DNA from: Sulfurovum sp. UBA7648
GTDB taxonomy: Bacteria; Campylobacterota; Campylobacteria; Campylobacterales; Sulfurovaceae
Assembly (NCBI GenBank): GCA_002483605.1
Contig: DLIG01000021.1
Location: forward strand, 191,988-255,987
Direction: 5' to 3'
Length of the DNA: 64,000 bases
The position numbers were made by a program, and so were the translations under genes. Below, one piece after another: positions 34,205-42,104 of the stretch. Below the pieces are notes generated by a model. The model ran no database searches, was not told the origin of the DNA, and saw nothing but the letters and a program-made list of their open reading frames with translations. Within the stretch, counting starts at the first letter, position 1. The number at the start of each line of letters is the position of its first letter.

Positions 34205-36427
34205 CTAAAATTTAACTTGAATACCGAAATTTATAGTTCTGCCTTCATTTACAGTAATTGAAATATCCTCTTTATCGTAGTCGCCATCACCGTCTCCATC
34301 GCCAGATGCTCTAGCATTGTTGTAATATGTTTTATCTAACAAATTATCAACCCTGGCATAAAAGCTTGTGTTGTAGCCGTATATTTGTGTTTTGTAATCC
34401 AGATTGAGATTAACTACCGCATAGCCTGGAATTTTGAACCAATTCATTTCGTCGGCATAATATGGTGAAATAGCATCAATTTCAGGAGAGATGGTAATAC
34501 TGGAAGTTGGTTTGTAATCAAACGCTATATTTAGATGGTGTTTGGGAACTCTAGGTTGATTATTTCCTTTTAGATCATAGTGTTCTGTTGCATATGAACC
34601 GTATGTGCTTCCTAGATTGAGATTAAAATTATCATATTGTGTGAAATATGCATCTATAAATGTATATGATATTTGAGAACTGAGCTGTTCTGATAATTCG
34701 CTTTGCACTGATAGTTCAAGCCCTTGGCTTATCATCCCTCCTATGTTTTGATATTGGGCTTTGTCTCCACCGTAGTCTATAGAAGAATATTGCCCCGATG
34801 AAGACATAATATAATCATCCCTATCCATTCTAAACAAGCCTATTTCATAGCTGTGTTTGACTCCAAAAGCATCACCTTTGCCTCGTATGCCTATATCAAA
34901 ACTTTTTGTCTCTTCAGGTTTAAGGTTCGGGTTACTGTCTGTTTTGCCGGTAGGACTTATTGTTCCGGCAAAAAGTTGCTGAATGGAAGGTGCTCTAAAA
35001 CCGGTAGAAAAAGCCGCATAAAAAGCAGCATTGTCGTTTATTTGATAGTTTGCACCTGCTCTATAAGATAATTGATTAAAACTTTTATCTAGCTGCAAAG
35101 CCGATATGTTGCTGCTGTAATCCAAATTGATATAGTCATAACGCAGATTTGCGGTTGCACTCCATTTGTCATCGAATTTATATTTGTATTCTCCATAAAG
35201 TGCATAGACATTTTCGTCTGTCTCGTCATCTGAAGTTGCTGTGCCTTTATAATAATCTGTCCAAGTTGTTGTTGGTGGAGTTACTCTATAATTTACACTT
35301 TTTTTAGACCAATCTACTGCATAAGAAACATCATTTTTGTAATTATTATCTCTTAGATCCAAACCGATCATATAAGCACCATTTTTGCTGGTATTTCCTC
35401 TAAGCTCACTTTTGAGACCTCTTTGAATCTGTTCATATTCATTGAGGTTTGGTTTAAATTTCGGGTCTGTATTTGATGTGTGATCTATATTGTAGTCGGC
35501 AAAACCTGAACGAAATGTAGTATTATCTCCATATTGGTAGAGATTAACCATGAGGTTTTCGCCGCCTTCAAATTCTTTGGAGTATGTAGTAAAAAATTTT
35601 AAAAGCTCCACATCAAACATTGATGCATAATCTCTCACTCTATCATTTCCAGGTATCCAGATACTTCTTGGATTTTCGTATGCTTCTGTAACGCCTCTAA
35701 CTGTACCATGAGAGTCTTTGTTTCGCTTGGAATACTCAAATCCAGCCGTGATATCGCTTGTATCATCTATATAGTATTGCGCTTTACCGTTGAGATAATT
35801 TGCTTCATAGTCTCCATCTTCATAATATCCGTCTTTTTTTCTTTGGCTAGCTTGGAGATAGGCATTGTATTTTTCTTTGGATACGCCGTATTTGGCTAGA
35901 TATTTATTATACCCGTATGTTCCATCTTCTACTTCTAGCTTTCCTCCGGCATTTTTTGCACCTTTTTTGGTAGTTATGATGATAGCTCCAGAGAGTGCAT
36001 CATCACCAAAGAGATAACTAGCCCCGCCTTTGACGACTTTTACGCTCTCGATATTGTCCATATCTATATTAACACTGCCGGTGCGTTCAAATACCGGAAC
36101 GCCGTCTATGACAACTGCAACACCGGGCTTTTCTCCCATATATACTTGATTCTCTATTCCCCTGATGTGAATTTTTAAAGAATCGCCATCGGTAAATTCT
36201 GTAGTAATTCCCGGAATTGCTTGTAAAGTCCTTTGGATATTTTCTGCCTTTTTTTCATCTATTTTTTCCCCTTTAATAGATGTTGTTGATGAAACCTCGC
36301 CCCTTTTTGATTCGAATTTATCATCAATTGTCGTTGAGTCTACATGAATTACGCCAATGTCCTCTTGTGCATTGATTGTAGTTACAAGTAAAGCTGAAGC
36401 AATAATGCTAAGCTTAAAAATATTCAT
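34205..36427 (-). CDS. TonB-dependent outer-membrane receptor (cassette A)
   Basis: Outer-membrane transporter of 740 residues with signal peptide (1-20), a TonB-box-like IGVIHVDST, plug domain (TLQAIPGITTEF, then IESVKVVKGGASYLFGDDALSGAIIITTKK) and barrel ending INFGIQVKF. Near the C-terminus the barrel carries an acidic run GDGDGDGDYDKED, which looks like an EF-hand/dockerin calcium loop and lies in what should be the last extracellular loop. It is followed 10 nt later by the anchored-protein gene. AGAAGGA precedes the ATG. The substrate is unknown. Confidence 0.92.
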   Translation of the reverse strand: MNIFKLSIIASALLVTTINAQEDIGVIHVDSTTIDDKFESKRGEVSSTTSIKGEKIDEKKAENIQRTLQAIPGITTEFTDGDSLKIHIRGIENQVYMGEKPGVAVVIDGVPVFERTGSVNIDMDNIESVKVVKGGASYLFGDDALSGAIIITTKKGAKNAGGKLEVEDGTYGYNKYLAKYGVSKEKYNAYLQASQRKKDGYYEDGDYEANYLNGKAQYYIDDTSDITAGFEYSKRNKDSHGTVRGVTEAYENPRSIWIPGNDRVRDYASMFDVELLKFFTTYSKEFEGGENLMVNLYQYGDNTTFRSGFADYNIDHTSNTDPKFKPNLNEYEQIQRGLKSELRGNTSKNGAYMIGLDLRDNNYKNDVSYAVDWSKKSVNYRVTPPTTTWTDYYKGTATSDDETDENVYALYGEYKYKFDDKWSATANLRYDYINLDYSSNISALQLDKSFNQLSYRAGANYQINDNAAFYAAFSTGFRAPSIQQLFAGTISPTGKTDSNPNLKPEETKSFDIGIRGKGDAFGVKHSYEIGLFRMDRDDYIMSSSGQYSSIDYGGDKAQYQNIGGMISQGLELSVQSELSEQLSSQISYTFIDAYFTQYDNFNLNLGSTYGSYATEHYDLKGNNQPRVPKHHLNIAFDYKPTSSITISPEIDAISPYYADEMNWFKIPGYAVVNLNLDYKTQIYGYNTSFYARVDNLLDKTYYNNARASGDGDGDGDYDKEDISITVNEGRTINFGIQVKF

Positions 36428-36432
36428 TTTTT

Positions 36433-36611
36433 TTCCTTCTTTGTATTTAAAATGATAATAAGTGACCTAATGAAGAATAATACAAATATACTTTTGTATT
36501 ACATTTTTAAGTGTAATGCCATTGTCCCCAAGTATTAAAACTAGTATTATTTAAATGAGTCCCCCTCATCAATAATAGAAGTATAAACATGAATTGTTAA
36601 TTTAGTGTTAA
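36433..36611 (-). promoter_or_regulatory. Conserved leader/promoter region of cassette A (paralogous to 31789-31968)
   Basis: Aligns with the cassette B leader across about 180 bp at roughly 80 percent identity by eye, from the AGAAGGA ribosome binding site up to the TGTTAA repeats. The hairpin here is ATGAG-ggggа-type: ATGAG and CTCAT arms (plus strand 36555-36559 and 36565-36569) around a C/G-rich loop. Sense-strand TATACTTCTATTAT lies just before it as a possible -10. Conservation across non-coding DNA implies shared control of the two cassettes. Confidence 0.6.
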
Positions 36612-36634
36612 AAATTAACACTAAATTAACAATT
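36592..36634. promoter_or_regulatory. Perfect 20-bp-arm inverted repeat between cassette A and exbB
   Basis: Arms 36592-36611 and 36615-36634 are exact reverse complements with an AAA spacer. Each arm contains TGTTAAT-N4-TGTTAA (11-bp repeat). It lies in the 257-bp divergent spacer, about 165 bp from the receptor start and 50 bp from the exbB start, so one protein could control both directions. A cruciform or bidirectional transcript hairpin is the alternative; no T-run follows. Confidence 0.6.
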
Positions 36635-36684
36635 TTGTTTTATCATTTCAATAATATAACTTTTATTTTAGGGGCAATTAATAG

Positions 36685-37128
36685 ATGAATATGGAACAAT
36701 TAAGCAATATAGTGGATTATGGGATCATTGGGATACTTAGTGTTATGAGCTTTATAGCCGTATTTTTTTGGATAGAAAGATTACTTTTTTATAAAAAACT
36801 TAATATTCAAAATTACTCTTCACAAGAGGCTCTAGAGCTTGATATTACTCAAAATATATCCATTATTTCAAGTTTTGGTGCTAATGCGCCATATATCGGA
36901 TTGCTTGGGACGGTTTTAGGTATTATCGTGACATTTTATACATTAGGACAGGGCGGCAATATGGATGTAAAAAACATTATGACTTCTTTGGCTTTGGCGC
37001 TAAAAGCTACTGCGATGGGATTGGTAGTAGCGATTCCGGCGATATTTTTTTATAATCATCTCACAAGAAAGATAGAAGTAATTATTACAAAATGGCAGAT
37101 TTTACAAAAGGAAAAAAATGCACATTAA
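36685..37128 (+). CDS. exbB: TonB-system proton channel subunit ExbB
   Basis: Inner-membrane MotA/TolQ/ExbB family protein of 147 residues, the short Campylobacterota form. Three membrane segments are visible: about 13-32, then a pair around 62-85 and 105-125, with the family signature APYIGLLGTVLGIIVTF and the last-segment ALKATAMGLVVAIPAI. It overlaps exbD by 11 nt. With ExbD and TonB it energises outer-membrane receptors; the adjacent receptors are the obvious clients. Confidence 0.93.
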   Translation: MNMEQLSNIVDYGIIGILSVMSFIAVFFWIERLLFYKKLNIQNYSSQEALELDITQNISIISSFGANAPYIGLLGTVLGIIVTFYTLGQGGNMDVKNIMTSLALALKATAMGLVVAIPAIFFYNHLTRKIEVIITKWQILQKEKNAH

Positions 37129-37498
37129 AAAGTTTGATTCTATCAATGTAGTTCCTTTTATTGATATCATGCTTGTGCTTCTTGTCATTGTTTTGACAAC
37201 AGCATCTTTTATCCAGACAGGGGTTATCAAAGTTGATCTTCCATCGTCTAGTGCCACGCTTGAAGAAAAACCAAAAAAAGAGATGAAAATCTCAATTGAT
37301 AAAGACGGTAAAATATATCTTGATAAGATAGAGATAAAAAAAGAAGATTTCCAAGCTAAGCTTTTGACTCACAGTAAAGATACGCCGATTCATCTATTTT
37401 GTGACAAAAATGCAAAATTTGACAATTTTATTTTTTTACTAGATATCTTGAAAAGCAATGGTTATGAAAATTTGGGGATAGTTACGACACATGAATAG
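37118..37498 (+). CDS. exbD: TonB-system subunit ExbD
   Basis: TolR/ExbD family protein of 126 residues: one N-terminal membrane segment with the conserved Asp in VVPFIDIMLVLLVI and a periplasmic domain ending in ENLGIVTTHE. Overlaps exbB by 11 nt and tonB by 8 nt. Confidence 0.93.
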   Translation: MHIKKFDSINVVPFIDIMLVLLVIVLTTASFIQTGVIKVDLPSSSATLEEKPKKEMKISIDKDGKIYLDKIEIKKEDFQAKLLTHSKDTPIHLFCDKNAKFDNFIFLLDILKSNGYENLGIVTTHE

Positions 37499-38141
37499 AT
37501 ATGCACACTCTTTTTTGATCTCATCTTTTTTATATTGTATTTTGATTTTTGGTTTTATATATATTGCAAGTAATGCACCTAGACAGCTTGGAGAAAGCGT
37601 CATTAAAATAGCTATGTTAGAACCTCAAGAAAAGCAGCTGGAGCAAAAGCAAAAAACGACAGATGCATTGCCTGCAAAAGAAAAAAGCGAAGATAAGCCA
37701 AAAGAGGAGATCGTAAAGAAAATTGAGACAACAAAAACAAAAACTTCCAAAACTATTGCTGCCAAGCAGCCGGAAGTTACCAAAAAGGACGAGCAAGGAG
37801 AATCAAAGCAACAGCAAATGGCGCAAGAAGCCATTGTCAATGCTGAGGCTGAAAAAAACCAATTCCTCTCTCATCTTAAAGATGAAATTAAAAAAAACAA
37901 ACATTATCCATCTGTAGCTAGAAGAAGAGGTCAGGAAGGAGCAGTAAAAGTTTCGTTTTTGATTGGCCCTAACGGAAGTGTTAGCAATATTGTGTGTAAT
38001 GGCGAGCATTCTGTTTTAAATAGCGCCGCAAGAGAAGCAGTTTACAAAGCTTTCCCTGTTAAAGTACCGCAAAATGTTATAAAGACCGCATTTTTAGAGG
38101 TATCATTGGTTTTGAATTTCAAACTGGATTCATCACAATAA
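37491..38141 (+). CDS. tonB: Energy transducer TonB
   Basis: Protein of 216 residues with an N-terminal membrane anchor (about 8-27), a charged Lys/Glu/Gln-rich periplasmic linker in place of the usual proline-rich one, and a C-terminal TonB domain (KNKHYPSVARRRGQEGAVKVSF to VSLVLNFKL) including the YP motif. It transmits energy to receptors at 27-36 kb and others elsewhere. A short gap of 69 bp with a weak AT-rich -10 separates it from coaX. Confidence 0.93.
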   Translation: MNRYAHSFLISSFLYCILIFGFIYIASNAPRQLGESVIKIAMLEPQEKQLEQKQKTTDALPAKEKSEDKPKEEIVKKIETTKTKTSKTIAAKQPEVTKKDEQGESKQQQMAQEAIVNAEAEKNQFLSHLKDEIKKNKHYPSVARRRGQEGAVKVSFLIGPNGSVSNIVCNGEHSVLNSAAREAVYKAFPVKVPQNVIKTAFLEVSLVLNFKLDSSQ

Positions 38142-38210
38142 AGTGCACTAGTGATATCTTTGTCAGCATATATATGTTAAACTCATTATTATAAATATGC
38201 AAGGATCTTT

Positions 38211-38831
38211 ATGCTTTTAGCGGACATCGGCAATACTCGTGTGCATATATATGATGGCAAAAATGTATCGCATCTTTCACACGAAGAAGCTATTGCACAA
38301 TATCAAAATGTACCACTATCGTATATCTGTGTCAATCATAATATTAAATCACGTATAGAGCATACAGCATTATGGGAAGATATATCTAGCTGTTTGAGCA
38401 TCAAAGGTGAATATGAGACTATGGGGGTGGATAGAAAAGCGCTTTGTTTAAGTCATTCAGATGGAATCTTCATAGATGCCGGAAGCGCTATCACAGTAGA
38501 TATGGTCAGAGACGGCGTATATAAAGGGGGTTTTATCTTGCCCGGTATAGGAGCGTATTTAGAAAGCTACAAAATGATTTCTCCCGCTTTAGATATTGAA
38601 CTAAACCGTGAATGCTCACTGACATCTTTGCCTCGCACAACAAAAGATAGTGTAAGCTATGGTATAATCGCGTCAATAAAAGCCGTGCTTGATAGTCATA
38701 AGACCGATTTGCCTCTATATTTTACTGGTGGTGACGGCAAATGGCTCTCATCTTTATTTCCGAACAGCAAATTTGATGAATTGCTGGTATTTAGAGGAAT
38801 GCAAAAGGCACTAAAGGATAAATCATGTTAA
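38211..38831 (+). CDS. coaX: Type III pantothenate kinase
   Basis: First enzyme of coenzyme A synthesis. The 206-residue ASKHA-fold protein shows the phosphate motif DIGNTRVHIYDG, the GVDRKALC segment (pantothenate/dimer site), IDAGSAITVDMV and GGFILPGIGAYLESY. Compact for the family, as in Helicobacter and Campylobacter. It overlaps hisG by 7 nt. Confidence 0.92.
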   Translation: MLLADIGNTRVHIYDGKNVSHLSHEEAIAQYQNVPLSYICVNHNIKSRIEHTALWEDISSCLSIKGEYETMGVDRKALCLSHSDGIFIDAGSAITVDMVRDGVYKGGFILPGIGAYLESYKMISPALDIELNRECSLTSLPRTTKDSVSYGIIASIKAVLDSHKTDLPLYFTGGDGKWLSSLFPNSKFDELLVFRGMQKALKDKSC

Positions 38832-39442
38832 CTATAGCACTTCCAAAGGGTCGCATAGCAGAAGAGACTTTGGATATTTTTTCTAAGATCTTCAATACTA
38901 ATTTTGCATTTGACAACAGAAAGCTCATACTTGAAGCCCATGGGTTTAGATTCTTGAATGTAAGAAATCAAGACGTACCTACATATGTTGCGCATGGTGC
39001 AGCTGATCTTGGAGTGGTAGGACTCGATGTGATAACAGAACAAGAACTGGATATCGTAGATTTGCTTGATATGCAGCTGGGACGTTGCAAAGTGGCTATC
39101 GGTATCAAAAATGAAGATATGCTTGATTGGAATAAGCCCGATATCAAGATAGCGACCAAAATGGTAAATATCACAAAAAACTATTTTGCCCAAAAAGCAG
39201 TAGGCGTACAAGTGATCAAACTTTATGGATCTATCGAGCTTGCTCCGCTTGTAGGGCTTGCTGATGCGATAGTGGATATAGTTGATACAGGAGCTACAAT
39301 GAGGGAAAACGGCCTCAAAGTAGCTGAGGAAATTATGAGCTCGTCAGCCCACTTGATAGCCAATAACAATAGTTTTTATGCTAAAAAGAATGAGATTTTA
39401 TCTATTTATGATAAGATAAAGAAAGTTGTTGACGGCAATTAA
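38825..39442 (+). CDS. hisG: ATP phosphoribosyltransferase, short form
   Basis: Catalyses the first step of histidine synthesis. The 205 residues match the short HisG form without the C-terminal regulatory domain (start LTIALPKGRIAEETLDIF, middle YVAHGAADLGVVGLDVI, PRPP loop IVDIVDTGATMRENGL). Short forms need the partner HisZ, which is not in this window. Overlaps coaX; followed after 16 nt by a membrane protein gene. Confidence 0.94.
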   Translation: MLTIALPKGRIAEETLDIFSKIFNTNFAFDNRKLILEAHGFRFLNVRNQDVPTYVAHGAADLGVVGLDVITEQELDIVDLLDMQLGRCKVAIGIKNEDMLDWNKPDIKIATKMVNITKNYFAQKAVGVQVIKLYGSIELAPLVGLADAIVDIVDTGATMRENGLKVAEEIMSSSAHLIANNNSFYAKKNEILSIYDKIKKVVDGN

Positions 39443-39458
39443 CCATAAAGGATAAAGC

Positions 39459-39824
39459 ATGAGTCAAGATAAAGAGATATCAAACAACTTTCAAGATCCA
39501 AATAAAAATCTTGCTTTAATAGTTTACGGATTGCAAATACTTGGCATTTTAACCGGTGGTATCGCTTGGATAATAGGTGTAGTTATCAATTATGTCAAAA
39601 TAGACGATGTAAAAGGAACATGGATAGAATCTCACTTTGAGTGGCAGATGCGAACTTTTTGGATCGGTCTATTTTGGCTTGTGATAAGCTTGATACTTTT
39701 TATAACCGTTGTTTTAATTCCTGTTGCATGGATAATTTGGATTGTAGTAGGAATTTGGATTATTTATCGTGTCATAAAGGGACTTCTAGATTTGCTTGAT
39801 AATAAAGCTCTATTATCAAAATAG
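39459..39824 (+). CDS. DUF4870-like small membrane protein
   Basis: Protein of 121 residues with three hydrophobic segments (about 18-42, 68-92, 92-110). The pattern NLALIVYGLQILGILTGGIAWIIGVVINY and IESHFEWQMRTFW is the signature of the DUF4870 group of small bacterial membrane proteins of unknown role. It starts 16 nt after hisG with AAAGGATAAAGC as the ribosome binding region. The downstream convergent gene is rpsR. Confidence 0.8.
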   Translation: MSQDKEISNNFQDPNKNLALIVYGLQILGILTGGIAWIIGVVINYVKIDDVKGTWIESHFEWQMRTFWIGLFWLVISLILFITVVLIPVAWIIWIVVGIWIIYRVIKGLLDLLDNKALLSK

Positions 39825-39889
39825 TAATAATTGTACATTAATTTGGGATTATTGGCTTATCCGCCAAGAGCGGATATGTAGAGCCAAAT

Positions 39890-40156
39890 TTATCTGTGGC
39901 TAGTTTCAAATGGAGCATCAACTACATTTTTTCTATCCACGATATATGGGATAAGTGCAGTTTGTCTCGCTCTTTTGATAGCTATAGTTACAAGCTCTTG
40001 ATGTTTTTTACAGTTGCCTGTAAGACGTCTTGGCATGATTTTGTATCTTTCGCTTAGTGAAAATTTTAGTGAAGCTACATCTTTGTAGTCAATGTATTCT
40101 ACTTTGCTTTCGCAATATTTACAAAATCTTTTTTTGAATTTTCTTTCTCTCATCAT
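39890..40156 (-). CDS. rpsR: 30S ribosomal protein S18
   Basis: Small-subunit protein that pairs with S6. The 88 residues include a zinc-type set RFCKYCESK and GNCKKHQ and the conserved [12 protein letters not shown]. Last gene of the rpsF-ssb-rpsR operon, 11 nt after ssb. The cysteine form may lose Zn under limitation in some bacteria, but no second copy is seen here. Confidence 0.97.
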   Translation of the reverse strand: MMRERKFKKRFCKYCESKVEYIDYKDVASLKFSLSERYKIMPRRLTGNCKKHQELVTIAIKRARQTALIPYIVDRKNVVDAPFETSHR

Positions 40157-40167
40157 TTTTTATCCTT

Positions 40168-40617
40168 CTAAAATGGTATCTCATCATCATTGATATCTAT
40201 CTCAGGGATGCTCTGTGGCTGCTCTTGCGGTGCAGGTTTTGCTGCAGCGCTTGGTGCCTGATATGAGCTATTATTATTTCCCTGTGAAGCCTCTTTGCTT
40301 CCTAGCATTTGAAGTGTTTCTACTGCTACAGTATGTTTGCTTCTTTTGCTTCCGTCCTGTGCTGTCCATTGCTCCAATGTCAAGCGTCCCTCTACTAAGA
40401 CTTGTGAGCCTTTTTTGAGGTATTGGTTAGCTATCTCAGCCGTACGCCCCCAAAAAGTGATGTCTATGAACATCGTTTCATCTTTCATCTCGCCGCTTTG
40501 AGCTTTGTATTTACGATTAACCGCAATTGCCGTAGTAGCTACTGCTGTACCGCTTTGTAGGTATCTGATTTCGATGTCTCTAGCCAGGTTACCGGCTAAT
40601 ATCACTTTGTTGAACAT
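40168..40617 (-). CDS. ssb: Single-stranded DNA-binding protein
   Basis: OB-fold ssDNA-binding protein of 149 residues (start MFNKVILAGNLARDIEIRYL, then the WGRTAEIANQYLKKGSQVLVEGRL core), a glycine/glutamine/alanine-rich linker and the acidic DINDDEIPF tail that recruits partner proteins. Located between rpsF and rpsR. Confidence 0.97.
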   Translation of the reverse strand: MFNKVILAGNLARDIEIRYLQSGTAVATTAIAVNRKYKAQSGEMKDETMFIDITFWGRTAEIANQYLKKGSQVLVEGRLTLEQWTAQDGSKRSKHTVAVETLQMLGSKEASQGNNNSSYQAPSAAAKPAPQEQPQSIPEIDINDDEIPF

Positions 40618-40636
40618 TGAGAGCCTCCTTTTGGAC

Positions 40637-41032
40637 TTATGCCTCTTGAGCTACTGTTTCTTCAGCTGCAGTTTCTTTGCTAGCAGGTGCTTTTGCATTT
40701 TTGTTTGTAGCAGCAACCATTTTTTCAAATTGAGCTATCTCTTTTTTTGTAGCGTATTTTACAGTGAGGAATTTGATAATATCTTCATTGATTTTGAGAT
40801 TTCTTTCGATTTCTGCAATTTTACTACCTTCAGCTTTGTAATAAAGTGCTGTATAGTAACCTCTAGTTTGTTTTTCTACAACATATGCAAGGCGTCTCAT
40901 GCCCATATCGTCAGTAGCGATAAGTTCAGCACCTTCTCTTGTCAAAATATCTTTAATTTTGGCAACTTGTGATGCAATTTCTTGTTCAGTCAATGTTGGT
41001 TTGACTACAAAAAGTGTTTCGTAACAATTCAT
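40637..41032 (-). CDS. rpsF: 30S ribosomal protein S6
   Basis: Protein of 131 residues. The S6 domain occupies about residues 1-95 (MNCYETLFVVKPTLTEQEI; RRLAYVVEKQTRGYYTALYY); the remaining Ala/Glu-rich tail is a common extension. First gene of the operon with ssb and rpsR. The 5' leader of about 70 nt may carry the S6:S18 control site known in other bacteria, but I could not assign the fold. Confidence 0.97.
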   Translation of the reverse strand: MNCYETLFVVKPTLTEQEIASQVAKIKDILTREGAELIATDDMGMRRLAYVVEKQTRGYYTALYYKAEGSKIAEIERNLKINEDIIKFLTVKYATKKEIAQFEKMVAATNKNAKAPASKETAAEETVAQEA

Positions 41033-41111
41033 TTTTTTCCTTTGGTTTTGTAGCCCATAGCTTCACACTCTATTGAGTTTTGGAAACTATGAGCAAGAAT
41101 TTGGAACAAAT

Positions 41112-41117
41112 ATTATA
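41112..41117 (-). promoter_or_regulatory. -10 box of the rpsF-ssb-rpsR operon
   Basis: Minus-strand TATAAT (plus ATTATA) in GCATATAATATTTG, about 80 nt before the rpsF ATG and just after the holA stop. Confidence 0.55.
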
Positions 41118-41129
41118 TGCTAACTATGC

Positions 41130-42104
41130 TTATAGATAGCTTTGCAGCTTTATGAACATTCCATATAGCAGTGTCTCTTTTTGCGGAGCTGGCGCGGATT
41201 TGATCTCAAGTTCGCTGCGAAGGAGATGCTCTAGGATTTTTAGCAAAGATGATGACTTGATCCGGCTTGCAAGTGCAGCTTTTTGCTCTTCTATCTGCTT
41301 TGGAAGTTTGTAGCCTAAGATCTCAGCTGAATTTACATTACCGTTAATTTTTATATAAGCCTGAAATAACAGTATCTGATTCATGAACATTTGTGTTGAA
41401 CGCAAAAGATATACAGCATCTTCTCCAAGTTCCAAAAGTGTATTTATGGTATTTGAGATAGGTTTTTTGTTACAAAGGTCCATGAGCAGTTTTTCTACCC
41501 CCAAGGGAGCGTCTGAATATACTAAATCATCTATATCTTTTGAACTTATTGGCCTACTAAGAGTAGATAGCTTTTCAAGTTCATTGCTGCATAACATTAA
41601 GTTATTATTCAGTACCATAATCAAATGTTCTAGCGCATAAGGATCGATCTGTATTTGAAGTTCATTGGCTTTTTTTTGCAAAATAGTGATACTCTCGCGT
41701 ACCGATGGCTCAAACAGTCTTACTTCTATAGCGTCATCGCTGCGAAATAATGCAGCATTTGATTTGATATCTTTTTGTACCCCATAAAATAAATATAGCA
41801 AATAGTTGTCACTATTTTTTTTGACCAATTCCAGCAATGTTTCAAGTTCTTTTTTGGGTATTGCCTTGTCGTGTTTGATTATAAGCAGATTTATACCGCC
41901 AAAGAGCGAGTTTTGAGCTAAATATGTTTTTGCCTGTTCGAAATTATATTCATCAAAGTATAATTTAAGCAGATCTTCCTTGACATCAAGTTCAGTGATA
42001 TATTTTGAGATATACCCCTCAAGGGCGTATTGATTTTCTCCATAAGCCAAGAGAGCCTTTGGTAATCTTTTTTGGAGAATTTGTTCAAACTCTTTTTGAT
42101 ACAC
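41130..42104 (-). CDS. holA: DNA polymerase III delta subunit
   Basis: Clamp-loader subunit that opens the sliding clamp. The 324-residue protein has the divergent holA layout of this phylum: KALLAYGENQYALEGYISKY at the N-terminus, GGINLLIIKHDKAIPKKELETLL and a C-terminal all-helical collar domain. It follows rnr with a 1-nt overlap. Conserved rnr-holA-rpsF order in Campylobacterota supports the call more than local identity does. Confidence 0.82.
   Translation of the reverse strand: MYQKEFEQILQKRLPKALLAYGENQYALEGYISKYITELDVKEDLLKLYFDEYNFEQAKTYLAQNSLFGGINLLIIKHDKAIPKKELETLLELVKKNSDNYLLYLFYGVQKDIKSNAALFRSDDAIEVRLFEPSVRESITILQKKANELQIQIDPYALEHLIMVLNNNLMLCSNELEKLSTLSRPISSKDIDDLVYSDAPLGVEKLLMDLCNKKPISNTINTLLELGEDAVYLLRSTQMFMNQILLFQAYIKINGNVNSAEILGYKLPKQIEEQKAALASRIKSSSLLKILEHLLRSELEIKSAPAPQKETLLYGMFIKLQSYL

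Noticed and set aside
36451..36465. AATGATAATAAG-like sequence before the cassette A receptor as a Fur box
   Set aside because: Only about half of the Fur consensus is matched and the same position in the cassette B leader has different sequence, so it is not the shared control site.
31789..36611. CsrA binding sites in the GGGGA hairpin loops of the leaders
   Set aside because: The cassette B hairpin loop lacks GGA, and no site overlaps the ribosome binding sites.
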